Positions 53,870 to 64,000 of a DNA stretch of 64,000 nucleotides are shown in pieces. Made by a program: the position numbers and the translations under genes. The stretch comes from Chelydra serpentina (taxonomy: Eukaryota > Chordata > Testudines > Chelydridae), in assembly GCA_037349315.1 (NCBI GenBank), contig JBAIAC010000003.1:16958001-17022000 (forward strand), in the 5' to 3' direction. The notes under the pieces were generated by a model. It had not been told where the DNA came from. It saw only the letters and a program-made list of their open reading frames with translations, and did no database searches. Numbering within the stretch: position 1 is the first letter of the stretch; every line of letters starts with the position of its first letter.

Positions 53870-56800
53870 AGAGCATCTTTGGAAGCAGGCTGGCTAACCT
53901 AGTGAGGAGGGCTTTAAACTAGGTTCACCGGGGGAAGGAGACCAAAGCCCCGAGGTAAGTGGGGAAGTGGGATACCGGGAGGAAGCACAAGTAGGTGAGT
54001 GCAAGAGGGGAGGGCTCCTGCCCCATACTGGGACAGCAGGACGATCGGTGAGTTATCTTAAATGCCTGTACACAAATGCAAGAAGCCTGGGGAACAAGCA
54101 GGGAGAACTGAAAGTCCTGGCACAGTCAAGGAATTATGATGTAATTGGAATAACAGAGACTTGGTGGGATAACTCACATGATTGGAGTACTGTCATGGAT
54201 GGATATAAACAGTTCAGGAAGGATAGGCAGGGCAGAAAAGGTGGGGGAGTTGCGTTGTATGTAAGAGCAGTATGACTGCTCAGAGCTCCAGTATGAAACT
54301 GCAGAAAAACCTGAGAGTCTCTGGATTAAATTGAGAAGTGTGAGCAACAAGGGTAATATCGTGGTGGGAATCTGCTACAGACCACCAGATCAGGGGGAGG
54401 AGGTGGACGAGGCTTTCTTCCAGCAACTAACAGAAGTTACTAAATCACAGGCCCTGGTTCTCATGGGTGACTTTAATCACCCCGATATCTGCTGGGAGAG
54501 CAATACAGCGGTCCACAGACAATCCAGGAAGTTTTTGGAAAGTGTAGGGGACAATTTCCTGGTGCAATTGCTGGAGGAACCAACTAGGGGAAAAGCTCTT
54601 CTTGACCTGCTGCTCACAAACAGGGAGGAAATAGTAGAGGAAGCAATAGTGGATGGGAACCTGGGAGGCAGTGACCATGAGACGGTCGAGTTCAGGATCC
54701 TGACACAAGGAAGAAAGGAGAGCAGTAGAATACAGAGCCTGGACTTCAGAAAAGCAGACTTTGACTCCCTCAGGGAACTGATGGGCAAGGTCCCCTGGGA
54801 GAATAACATGAGGGGGAAAGGAGTCGAGGAAAGCTGGCTGTATTTTAAAGAATCCTTATTCAGGTTGCAGGAACAAACCATCCCGATGTGTAGAAAGAAA
54901 AGTAAATATGGCAGGCGACCAGCTTGGCTTAACAGTGAAATCCTTGCTCGTTTTAAACACAAAAAAGCAGCTTACAAGAAGTGGAAGATTGGACTAATGA
55001 CCAGGGAGGAGTATAAAAATATTGTTCAGGCATGCAGGAGTGAAATTAGGAAGGCCAAATCACACTTGGAGTTGCAGCTAGCTGGAGATGTTAGGAGTAA
55101 CAAGAAGGGTTTCTTCAGGTATGTGAGCAACAAGAAGAAAGTCAAGGAAAGTGTGGGCCCCTTGCTGAATGAGGGAGGGAACCTAGTGACAGAGGATGTG
55201 GAGAAAGCTAGTGTACTCAATGCTTTTTTTGCCTCTCTCTTCACAGACAAGGTCAGCTCCCAGGCGGCTGCAGTCCGCAGCACGGTATGGGGAGGAGGTG
55301 ACCAGCCCTCTGTGGAGAAAGAAGTAGTTCGGGACTATTTAGAAAAGCTGGACGAACACAAGTCCATGGGGCCGGATGCACTGCATCCGAGGGTGCTAAA
55401 GGAGTTGGCCGATGTGATTACAGAGCCATTGCCCATTATCTTTGACAAATCATGGCAATCGGGGGAGGTCCCGGATGACTGGAAAAAAGCTAATGTAGTG
55501 CCCATCTTTAAAAAAGGGAAGAAGGAAGATCCGGGGAACTACAGGCCAGTCAGTCTCACCTCAGTCTCTGGAAAAATCATGGAACAGGTCCTCAAGGAAT
55601 CAATTCTGAACCACTTAAAGGAGGGGAAAGTGATCAGGAACAGTCAGCATGGATTCACCAAGGGCAAGTCATGCCTGACTAACCTAATTGCCTTCTATGA
55701 TGAGATAACTGGCTCTGTGGATGAGGGGAAAGCAGTGGATGTGTTATTTCTTGACTTTAGCAAAGCTTTTGATACAGTCTCGCACAGTGTTCTTGCCAGC
55801 AAGTTAAAGATGTATGGGCTGGATGAATGGACGGTAAGGTGGATAGAAAACTGGCTGGATGGTCGTGCTCAACGGGTAGTGATCAATGGCTCCATGTCTA
55901 GTTGGCAGCCGGTATCAAGTGGAGTGCCCCAAGGGTCGGTGCTGGGGCCGGTTTTGTTCAATATCTTCATCAACGATCTGGAGGATGGTGTGGACTGCAC
56001 CCTTAGCAAGTTTGCAGATGACACTAAACTGGGAGGAGTGGTTGATACGCTGGAGGGTAGGGACAGGATACAGAGGGACCTAGACAAATTAGAGGATTGG
56101 GCCAAAAGAAATCTGATGAGGTTCAACAAGGACAAGTGCAGAGTCCTGCACTTAGGACGGAAGAATCCCATGCACTGCTACAGACTAGGGACCGAATGGC
56201 TGGGCAGCAGTTCTGCAGAAAAGGACCTAGGGGTTACAGTGGACGAAAAGCTGAATATGAGTCAACAGTGTGCCCTTGTTGCCAAGAAGGCTAACGGCAT
56301 TTTGGGCTGTATAAGTAGGGGCATTTCCAGCAGATCGAGGGACGTGATTATTCCCCTCTATTCGGCACTGGTGAGGCCTCATTTGGAGTACTGTGTCCAG
56401 TTTTGGGCCCCACACTACAAGAAGGATGTGGATAAATTGGAAAGAGTCCAATGGAGGGCAACAAAAATGATTAGGGGGCTGGAACTCATGACTTATGAGG
56501 AGAGGCTGAGGGAACTGGGATTGTTTAGCCTGCAGAAGAGAAGAATGAGGGGGGATTTGATAGCTGCTTTCAACTACCTAAAAGGGGGTTCTAAAGAGGA
56601 TGGATCTAGACTGTTCTCAGTGGTAGAAGATGACAGAACAAGGAGTAATGGTCTCAAGTTGCAGAGGGGGAGGTTTAGGTTGGCTATTAGGAAAATCTTT
56701 TTCACTAGTAGGGTGGTGAAGCACTGGAATGGGTTACCTAGGGAGGTGGTGGAATCTCCTTCCTTAGAGGTTTTTAAGGTCAGGCTTGACAAAGCCCTGG

Positions 56801-56890
56801 CTGGGATGATCTAGTTGGGGTTGGTCTTGCTTTGAGCAGGGGGTTGGACTAGATGACCTCCTGAGGTCCCTTCCAACCCTGAGATCCACT
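53870..56890 (+). mobile_element. Young CR1 LINE, nearly complete ORF2
   Basis: The frame 53,967-54,275 encodes the endonuclease N-terminal half ([36 protein letters not shown]). A one-base frame change around 54,265-54,275 leads to the frame that carries on through ATG 54,331 to 56,814 (827 residues). That frame has [41 protein letters not shown], then the reverse transcriptase ([35 protein letters not shown]) and the end [10 protein letters not shown]. One frame change is thus the only visible defect in ORF2. It lies in an intron of the butyrophilin-like gene in antisense direction. Confidence 0.85.
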
Positions 56891-57334
56891 GATCATAGAA
56901 TCATAGAAAGTGCTGTCTTCACCCATCACCAGAACATTCCTCTCTCTAGTGGAACAAGAATTTAAAACATTATTTCCTAATAGCTGGGGTAGTTTGCCAT
57001 CTCTGGAGGTTTCCATGTTTGTCTGCCTTCTCAAGTTATATATATTTAGTCATGGAGACACAGCTCACAGTTGGGTTTAGATTATCAGTGAGTGTAAAGT
57101 TCGTGTTTTCTGGGCTAGGCCTATTTGTTATGGCCAGACTGTCCATTGAAGATAGTATGATGGGGCTCCGAGGACACCCTGGCAATTGCTCCTCCACAAC
57201 CAATCTCCCATTACAAGCCACAGGGACTTGTTGGGGTAGCTCCATATCCACCTCTGCATCCCTCAGGAACAGAGACATGTGAGCATCCTTAGAATTTGCC
57301 TTCCCCTTTCTTTCAATGAATCTGTGCCCAGTTC

Positions 57335-58000
57335 TCATAAGAACGGCCAGAATGGGTCAGACCAATGGTCTATCTAGCCCAGTATCCTGTCTGCTGACAG
57401 TGGCAAGTACCAGATTTTCAGGCAGTGTGTGCAGAACAGGGTAATTTTGGAGACATCCACCCTTGCCTTTCCCTCCTGGCTTCGGGCAGTGAGAGGTTAA
57501 GGGTCATCTTGAGGATAGGATAACATCCATAACATCTTGGCCAGTAGTCATTTATGGACGTGTCTGCCATGAATTTATCTAGTTCTTTTTTGAACCCAGT
57601 TATATTTTTGGTCATCACAACTCCCTATGGCAATGAGTTCCACAGGTTAATTGTGTTGTATGAAATAGTATTGCCTTTTGTTTGTATTAAACCTGTGGCC
57701 TATTAATTTGATTGAGTGATTCCTGGTTCTTCTGATATGTGAAGGGGTAAATAAACACTTCTCTATTACTTTTTCAACACCATTAATGATGTTATAGACC
57801 TCTATCATACCTGCCTGAGTCATCTCTTTTCTAAATTGAACAGCCATAATCTTTTTAGTCTGTCCACATATAGAAGTTGGTCCATATCCCTTGATCATCT
57901 TTGCTGCCCTTCTCTGAACCTTTTCCAGTGACACTATATCCTTTCTGAGATGGAGCGACCAGAACTAGACACAGTAATCAAGGTTTGGGTGCACAATGGA
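57335..58000 (-). mobile_element. CR1-type LINE fragment (reverse transcriptase end and 3' end), degenerate
   Basis: The 3' end (minus strand) is the reverse of AAGAACGGCCAGAATGGGTC, matching the CR1 end at 43,930-43,972. The minus-strand frame 57,647-57,934 has LEKVQRRAAKMIKGYGP and the following region of a reverse transcriptase C-terminus. Confidence 0.7.
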
Positions 58001-58383
58001 TTTACGTACTGGCATTATGATTAGAGCCCTGTGCAGATACCCAATGTATAGCCGCAGATATGGATATCCACGCAGCTGCAGGGCTCTACCAGGACCACAG
58101 TGGTGAAAGCAGCAATACGTCGGGCTGCGACGTCGGGAGCCAGAGCCCTGCTGGGGCACCTGTATTGCCCCCAGCCCCGCCCAATGGGGTGGGCACCAGG
58201 CTCACTGGCAGAGATCCCTGGTCGTGCTAGTGTGTACAAGCAGTTTGCATGCCCCCAGATAGGAGACACACATGGAATACTCTTTGAGCAGCCCTGGGCG
58301 CATATACAGTATAACTTTAATATAATCTTATCGTTAGTAGTGTTTGTTGGCAATTACTTGGTCTGGCTGTGATGGGAACTGAC

Positions 58384-58665
58384 CTGCTATGTGAATTGTT
58401 GACTCTTTTTCTTGGTTGAGGCGGGGATTCCTGATGTAACAATTCAAACCAGGATGTGTCCTTTCTTTTATAACAGCAGAAATCTGCGCTTCAAACAGGC
58501 CATTTTCCTGTTGGGATTTCGTTTGGGACAGTGATGGTACATGCTGCCCACTAGAATCTCTCCACAGCACTTCAGGCTCTGGGTACCACCCACCCGACGT
58601 ACACACCACCCGGATCCCACCGGCCTCGTAGTCAGCAACAGAGATGTGGGGCCCAGAGCCCAAAC
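58384..58665 (-). CDS. Butyrophilin-like gene, second Ig (IgC-like) exon
   Basis: The exon has an acceptor ending at 58,666 (TTCTCTTCCAG) and a donor CATAGCAG|GTCAGT at 58,384/58,383. Its length is 282 nt, the usual size for this butyrophilin exon. It encodes GSGPHISVADYEAGGIRVVC, then SGGWYPEPEVLWRDSSGQ, GLFEAQISAVIKE and LNCYIRNPRLNQEKES. The two Cys of the Ig fold (VVC and LNC) and the GWYPEP motif typical of butyrophilin and MOG-related IgC domains are present. The exon starts and ends in phase 1. The IgV and signal-peptide exons would lie further right and were not found before 64,000. Confidence 0.85.
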
Positions 58666-59722
58666 CTGGAAGAGAATAGAAGACACATCTATTAAGCATT
58701 CATCTTCATTTCTGTAAATATTCAGCACACAGAATGGGAGTTTGCACCTGAAGTAGAATAATAATAATCAGTATTATGACAGCACCTAGGAACGATCCAG
58801 GATCAGAGCCTTACTATGCTAGGCATTGTAGAAACAGAGTAGTAGATAATCCCTGGTCGGAAAAGCTTACAGTTTAAATGGGTTAAGGGGAAGGGATATA
58901 ACATGAGCAGAGTGATGGGCTCCAACTGGGGGGATAATATCATGACTTTTAGGTGGAGGGATGGGGTTTTTAAAAAAAAAATTTGGTTGGTTTTTGTGAG
59001 GAGGGGAGGAGCTGAATCAGGAGACAAAGGAAAGGAGAGGGCTGTAGAAGGCAGGGGAGAGACAGTCAGGGCAGGGAAGAAGAGAGAGGGGAGGATGGTG
59101 GGAGGCTGAGGTAAGAAGACTGATGAGGGGCTGCAGCAAACAGCCAATGAGAACAGGGGAGATATTGTCCAGCGTGAATACTGTAGTCGGTACCCTGATG
59201 ACATCATCAGTACCCACCAGTCCCTACTCCAGAACTTGCCCTGGCTGCTTCTGTGTCTGCTTTGCTGGCTGGAGAACTTCACTGTCCCCCACTGTAATAT
59301 ATTTCTTTCCCATTCAGTAATGGCTGGGGAGGGGGGCGGTGCCACATGGGTCCTCATGCCCCCTGAGGGAACTTAATTTTTTTTACATTTCCATTATTCA
59401 TTGCCGTATTTTACGTTACTGGGGAACAAGAAGATAAACCCTCCTTCCTCATTAATGATGGAGTAAGTCAAGCCTACGTAGATCTTGTAGCAGGCCTTGC
59501 AAAAAAATATAATAATCCCAAAGCACAGGATTGACTGCCCTTTATTGTGTTACTTCTGTGCAGAAGTAATGTTCCATGGGTCACCAAAAATGCCTTCTGA
59601 TTCTGATGGTTCTTTAACAAAAAAGCTAAGATAATGGGAAATGACGAAGTGCAGGTTGTCTGGTCAGAGGATAACCAAGACTCCAGGAGAGGAATCAATG
59701 ATATTATCATTATGTGCACAGA
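58666..59722. other. Intronic or 5'-flanking sequence, no recognised exon
   Basis: I searched both strands for an IgV exon (a Cys pair with a Y-x-C end) without success. A purine-rich stretch lies at 58,940-59,110. Confidence 0.4.
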
Positions 59723-61610
59723 ATCCAAGGTGAGACAGGACCATTGTGATCATCTAGTCTGACCTCTTTTATAATGCAGGACACCGAATTGCTCCAAAAT
59801 AATTCCTACAGCAGATCTTTTAGAAAAACATCTAGTCTCGATTTAAAAATTGTTAGTAATGGAGAATCCACCATGACCCTTGGTAGATCATTTCAATGAT
59901 TAATTACCCTCACTGTTAAAAATGTACCCCTTATTCCAGGCTTAATTTGTCGAGCTTCAACTTCCATCCACTAGGTCACTTTATACCTCTCTCTGCTAGA
60001 CTGAAGAGTCCACTATCAAATGTTTGTTCCCCCTACAGATACTTTTAGACTGTAATAAAGTCAGCTATTAATATTATCTTTGTGAAGGTAAACAGACTGA
60101 GCTCTTTGAATCTAGGCATGTTTTCTAATCATTCTCATAACTCTTCTCTGAATCCTCTCCAATTTATCAACATCCTTCTTTAATTGTGGGCATCAGAACT
60201 GGACACACGATTCCAGCAGCGGTCGCACTAGTGCCAGACAGTCTCTCTCCTCCTACTTGAGATTGCCCTGTTTATGCATCCCAGGGTCACATTAGTTCTT
60301 TTGGGCACAACTCACATTTAGCTGATTATCCACCATGACCCCCAAATCTTGTTTTAGAGTGGCTGCTTCCCAGGATAGAGTCCCCCTCCTGTAAGCACGG
60401 CCGGCATTCTTTGGTCCTAGACATATGCATTTAGCCTATTGTTGATTTGTGTCCAGTTTACCAAGCAATCCAGATCACTCTGAATCAGCGACCTGTTCTC
60501 TTTATTATTTACCACTCCCCCATTTTTGGGGTCATTTGCAAAATTTATCAGTGATGATTTTGTTTTCTTCCAGGTCACTGATAAAAATGTTAAATGGCAT
60601 CGGGCCAAAAACTGATCCCTGCAGGGCTCCACTGGAAATACACATTTGATGATGATGATGCCCTATTTATAATTATATTTTGAGACTTATCAGTTAGTCA
60701 GTTTTAATTTAGTTAATGTGTGCCATGTTGATTTTATATCATAATTTTTTAGTCAAAATGTTGAGTGGTACGAAGTCAAACACCTTACAGACGTCTAAGT
60801 ATATTATGTCAACCTTATTACCATTATCAACCAAACTTGTTATCGTGTCAACAAAGATACTGTTAGCTTGACGGGATCTATTTTCCATAAACCCATGTTG
60901 ATTTGTACTAATTACATAATTATCTTTAATTCTTTGTTAACCAAGTTTCATATCAGCTGCTCCAATCTCGTGTCCAGGATTGGTATTAGGCTGACAGGCC
61001 TATAATTACCAAGGACAACCGCGTTTATACTTTTTTAAAATTGGAACAACACTAGCGTTCTTCCAGTCTCATGGAATTTCCATAATGCTCCAAGACTGGT
61101 TGAAAAATCAACATTAATGTTTCAGAGAACTCCTCATGAAGCTCTTTTACGACTCTTGGATGCAAATTATCTGGACCTGCTGCTTTTAAAGGGTCTGACT
61201 TTAGAAGCTTCTGTTTAATATTCTCCAGAGATACTAGTGGAATGGAAAGAGCGTTATCATGATGATAAAATGGGACTATATCCTCTGTTTCTTTCCGCAG
61301 ATACAGAACAGAAATATTTATTGAACTCTTCTACTTTTTCTGCATTACTACTTATAATTCTACCATTTCCATGTAGTAATGGATCAATACCACTCTCAGA
61401 AGTAATTTTGTTCCTAATATATTTAAAAATCTGCTGGCCATAGATTTCTCCTTATGTCCCTTGTCTTCCCTTATCAATTGTCTACAATTCCAAACTTCAG
61501 ATTTGAATTAATTATTACCACTTCCCCCTTTCTTCCATTTTTTCTAGCTGCCTTCACTTATCCTCTAAAACTGTCATTTTTTAATCAGCATGTTTTTCTT
61601 TTACTCAACT
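59723..61610 (-). mobile_element. Old, heavily decayed CR1 LINE
   Basis: The 3' end near 59,723 reads like the CR1 at 40,365 (CCATTGTGATCATCTAGTCT). Around 60,560-60,640 the minus strand recalls the GPIPFNIF-type segment beside the reverse transcriptase active site (a short frame includes LINFANDPKNGG, where functional relatives have FADDTK). Many stops and indels occur. Confidence 0.65.
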
Positions 61611-61624
61611 GTGACTTTTGGGGG

Positions 61625-62403
61625 TGTAGTGGTGCAGGTGGCCCACTCCAGCAGGGGGAGGGGCAGAAGCAGCCAGGGAGGCTGTGCAAACCTGCAGCCA
61701 ATTATGGGAGGCTTGTTAGGAGCCAGACAGGAAGCAGCTGCGGGGGCAGCCCAGATATAAGGGGCTGCCCAGCAAAGCAGAGGAGAGTCTCTCCCTGACA
61801 AGCAAGGGAGGAGGACTGGCTCCCAGGGATCGCACCCGAGATACAGTAGCACTAGTCAGGCTCAGGGGAGCAGAGGGTAAGCTCCAGGCTGAGGCCCCTG
61901 ATAAAAAGGGCTGAGTGGGTGCATGGGTCATAGGGAAGTGGCCCAGGGAGCGTGAGCAGTAGAGGGGGGAGAAGGAAGGCAGGACATGGCTGCCGCCAGA
62001 GAGTCCCTGGGCCAGGACCCAGAGTAGCGGGCGGGCCTGGGTTCCCCCTCCCCCCTTGCACTACACCTGGCCTCGGAGGAGCGTGGCCCGATACAGACTG
62101 TGGCTGGCCCCTGAGGCAAGGGGCTAGACTTTGGGGCTGTAGTTGGCCACAGCGGCAGGTGCCAACTGAGGACTACGGATACCCCGCCAGAAGGGGGGAG
62201 GACTGAGCTGGGGGCACAGCTGCAGGGCTGTGCTCTGAGAAGGATGCACTGAGAGCAACGTGGGTCCCAAGGAAGGTGGAGACAGCAGAGAGAGCAGCAA
62301 CGAGCGAGACACCGCCCGCAGAGGGCACTCCGGAGCTGGATTGAGCTAATTCCCAGAGTAACCAGCAGGAGGCGCTGCGGTGGTGAGTCTGCGCCCCCTT
62401 ACA
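61625..62403 (+). mobile_element. Solo-LTR-like repeat
   Basis: The unit starts TGTAGTGGTGCAGG and ends CGCCCCCTTACA, with TG...CA ends. A TGGGG occurs next to each end (61,619-61,623 and 62,404-62,408, the left one offset by a base). A CAGATATAAGGGGCTGC segment at 61,751 could be its TATA region. The end AACCAGCAGGAGGCGCTGCG resembles the end of the LTR-like unit at 22.5 kb, so the two are probably related families. Confidence 0.5.
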
Positions 62404-64000
62404 TGGGGCATCTACTAAGGTGTTCTCAGATGCTTCCCAATTATTAAATTTTTCTAGTTAAATTCTTCCTCACAGCTCATCTAGCTCATAGTTGTTTTCA
62501 GCTTTATGAAATAGGCCCTATTAAACCATATATCCAGAACTAAACCACATGTTCAATCTCTTACCCATGAAAAAATTCTGAGCTTCCATTCTTTGGTCCA
62601 CTTTTCTTCCTATTATGTTACATGCAACAGCTATGAATGCAAGCTGAGCACAGAAATCACTGATCCCATTATACAAAACTTCACACTATTATAGCAACTG
62701 TGGTTGCCCACTCTCACAGTACAGGGCAACTGCACCAAATTTCCCCTGTATGGTCCACCAAGGACACCAACTCTCAGGCTTCCATCTCCCCAGCAATCAC
62801 ATCTTTTGGGTGGAAACACTCACTCATTCCCTCCTGAAAACGGGATTCCCAGGCTATACAGTTCCCTCCGTACACTGTGATTTCCCCAGCAAGTCAGTCT
62901 GCTTACACAGGCCTGCTTTGCTTTTCTCCTCAGGGGCTAAAACCAGTATATTTGCCCACAGTTATAAGGTACCACACAGCTCTTTCTAAGCAAGCAGGTT
63001 AATTCCTAAAGTGAAAACTGCAGAGATTAAAACATTAAATGAACCTACATCCAGGCAAACAGCTTGTCAGAGATCACCCAACTCCATCAAGGGTTCTGGT
63101 AGGGTTTAGTCCTTCAGTTCCCACGAATGGGGGTTTTCTGTGATCTCAAGTTCATCACCGCTGCTAGTGCAGAACAACCATCCCAGGACTCTCCGAGTCA
63201 CTCCTTTATACAGTCTGGGCCTCTGATCTTGTTCTCAGGTAACAGGTGATCAGCAGACAAAGGTCCCCTCCTCAGGGTGGAGCTTTAAAAGCCTGAATTC
63301 TTGCATTATCAGAAGGGATACATTTGTACTCCCCCTTAGAGATTTCCTGAGAAACCCACTTAACTAAAATTGCCCTTTGAAGCTCATACCACTCCCCAGG
63401 GTTTACATTAGTCATGTCTACCCTCTAGAGAAATTACAGACAATCCCAAAATAACACAACAACCTTTGAATTTCAAATGCAATGAACACTTAAAATACTT
63501 CAACTTAATTAAATAAGGTTTGGCCAGAATATTGCAGGAAATTGCCACCTCTGTCACACTCTCTGTGCTGAATGGGCCCTTCATGGGTAGCAATTCCTGT
63601 CAGTGAAGGTCAAAAGAGATGTATCAAGAAAAATAAGAAAAGAACAGAGAAAAGAGGATGAAAACTATAAAGAGATGGAAGTCAGCCAAAGAACTGCAAT
63701 CACTGGGACTGTCACAAAACTGCTCATTTAATGGGGGGTGAGGGTGGGGAGGAAGAGATGAGAGTGGTAAAATATCTGGTTGTTTGGGAAAAATGGATGC
63801 GTTTGATAGCTCAGTAGAGGACTGGCCCACCTATACTGAGAGACTGGAACAATAATAGCTAACGGTCTAACCGATGAGAAAAAGTAGTGGTGGCTATGTG
63901 ACAGAGAGTCAGAAAGGGGTAAGCAACTTGCAGGCTAAATGACCCAAATTCTATCTTTAATTACATATTAGGAAAGTATGTAAATAGTAATTAGGGCTGT
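62404..64000. other. About 1.6 kb without recognised features
   Basis: No domain-bearing frame, clear repeat or exon was identified on either strand. Confidence 0.4.

Noticed and set aside
58803..59357. 184-residue minus-strand ORF as a possible IgV exon
   Set aside because: It lacks the Ig Cys pair and the Y-x-C end, and the product is low-complexity Pro/Ser/Leu.

Overview
The window looks like vertebrate nuclear DNA, most likely turtle. The evidence is the dense load of CR1 LINEs, a Tx1-clade LINE, Harbinger and hAT DNA transposons with small relatives, fold-back tRNA-like SINEs, and three exons of a butyrophilin-type gene. No bacterial or organellar genes were seen. Most of the coding sequence belongs to mobile or virus-derived elements.

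1-13,860: an endogenous adintovirus (Maverick/Polinton-type) element, cut by the left window edge. Plus-strand virion genes come first: penton-like protein (5'-truncated), pX-like basic protein, hexon-like capsid protein (one frameshift) and an adenain-like protease. They converge on a minus-strand block: two small conserved proteins, the packaging ATPase (late frameshift), the protein-primed family B DNA polymerase (one frameshift at a C8 run), a repeat-bearing accessory ORF, a tandem-repeat region holding TATA boxes and splice donors, a two-exon gene of unknown function and a GC-rich CCAAT/ETS/Sp1 repeat array. No integrase lies in the window; if present it is left of base 1. The least expected feature is an exact UGA-CUA-G readthrough context. 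It is the only stop between the accessory ORF and the polymerase N-terminal ORF, which share a frame.

13,870-22,480: SINE and MITE fragments and a 5-kb Harbinger element (16,889-21,890) with a Myb-like gene (+), a HARBI1-type transposase (-) and two tRNA-like copies.

22,492-31,737: an LTR-like unit (TG...CA ends, 5-bp CAATC target duplication) split by a nearly full-length Tx1-clade LINE on the minus strand, plus a second, truncated Tx1 tail in head-to-tail order.

31,740-47,400: MITEs, an L2 remnant, an old CR1 interrupted by a young CR1 with a visible target duplication, a non-autonomous hAT with an 8-bp duplication and three palindromes, another CR1 on the minus strand, minisatellites, a third Tx1 tail and two inverted MITE copies.

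47,440-58,670: a minus-strand butyrophilin-like gene with IgC, transmembrane and B30.2/SPRY exons in the expected order and matching splice phase where it can be tested. Its introns carry CR1 copies, including one nearly intact. The 5' exons (signal peptide, IgV) were not found and may lie beyond 64,000. The remainder is decayed CR1, a solo-LTR-like repeat and sequence in which nothing was recognised.
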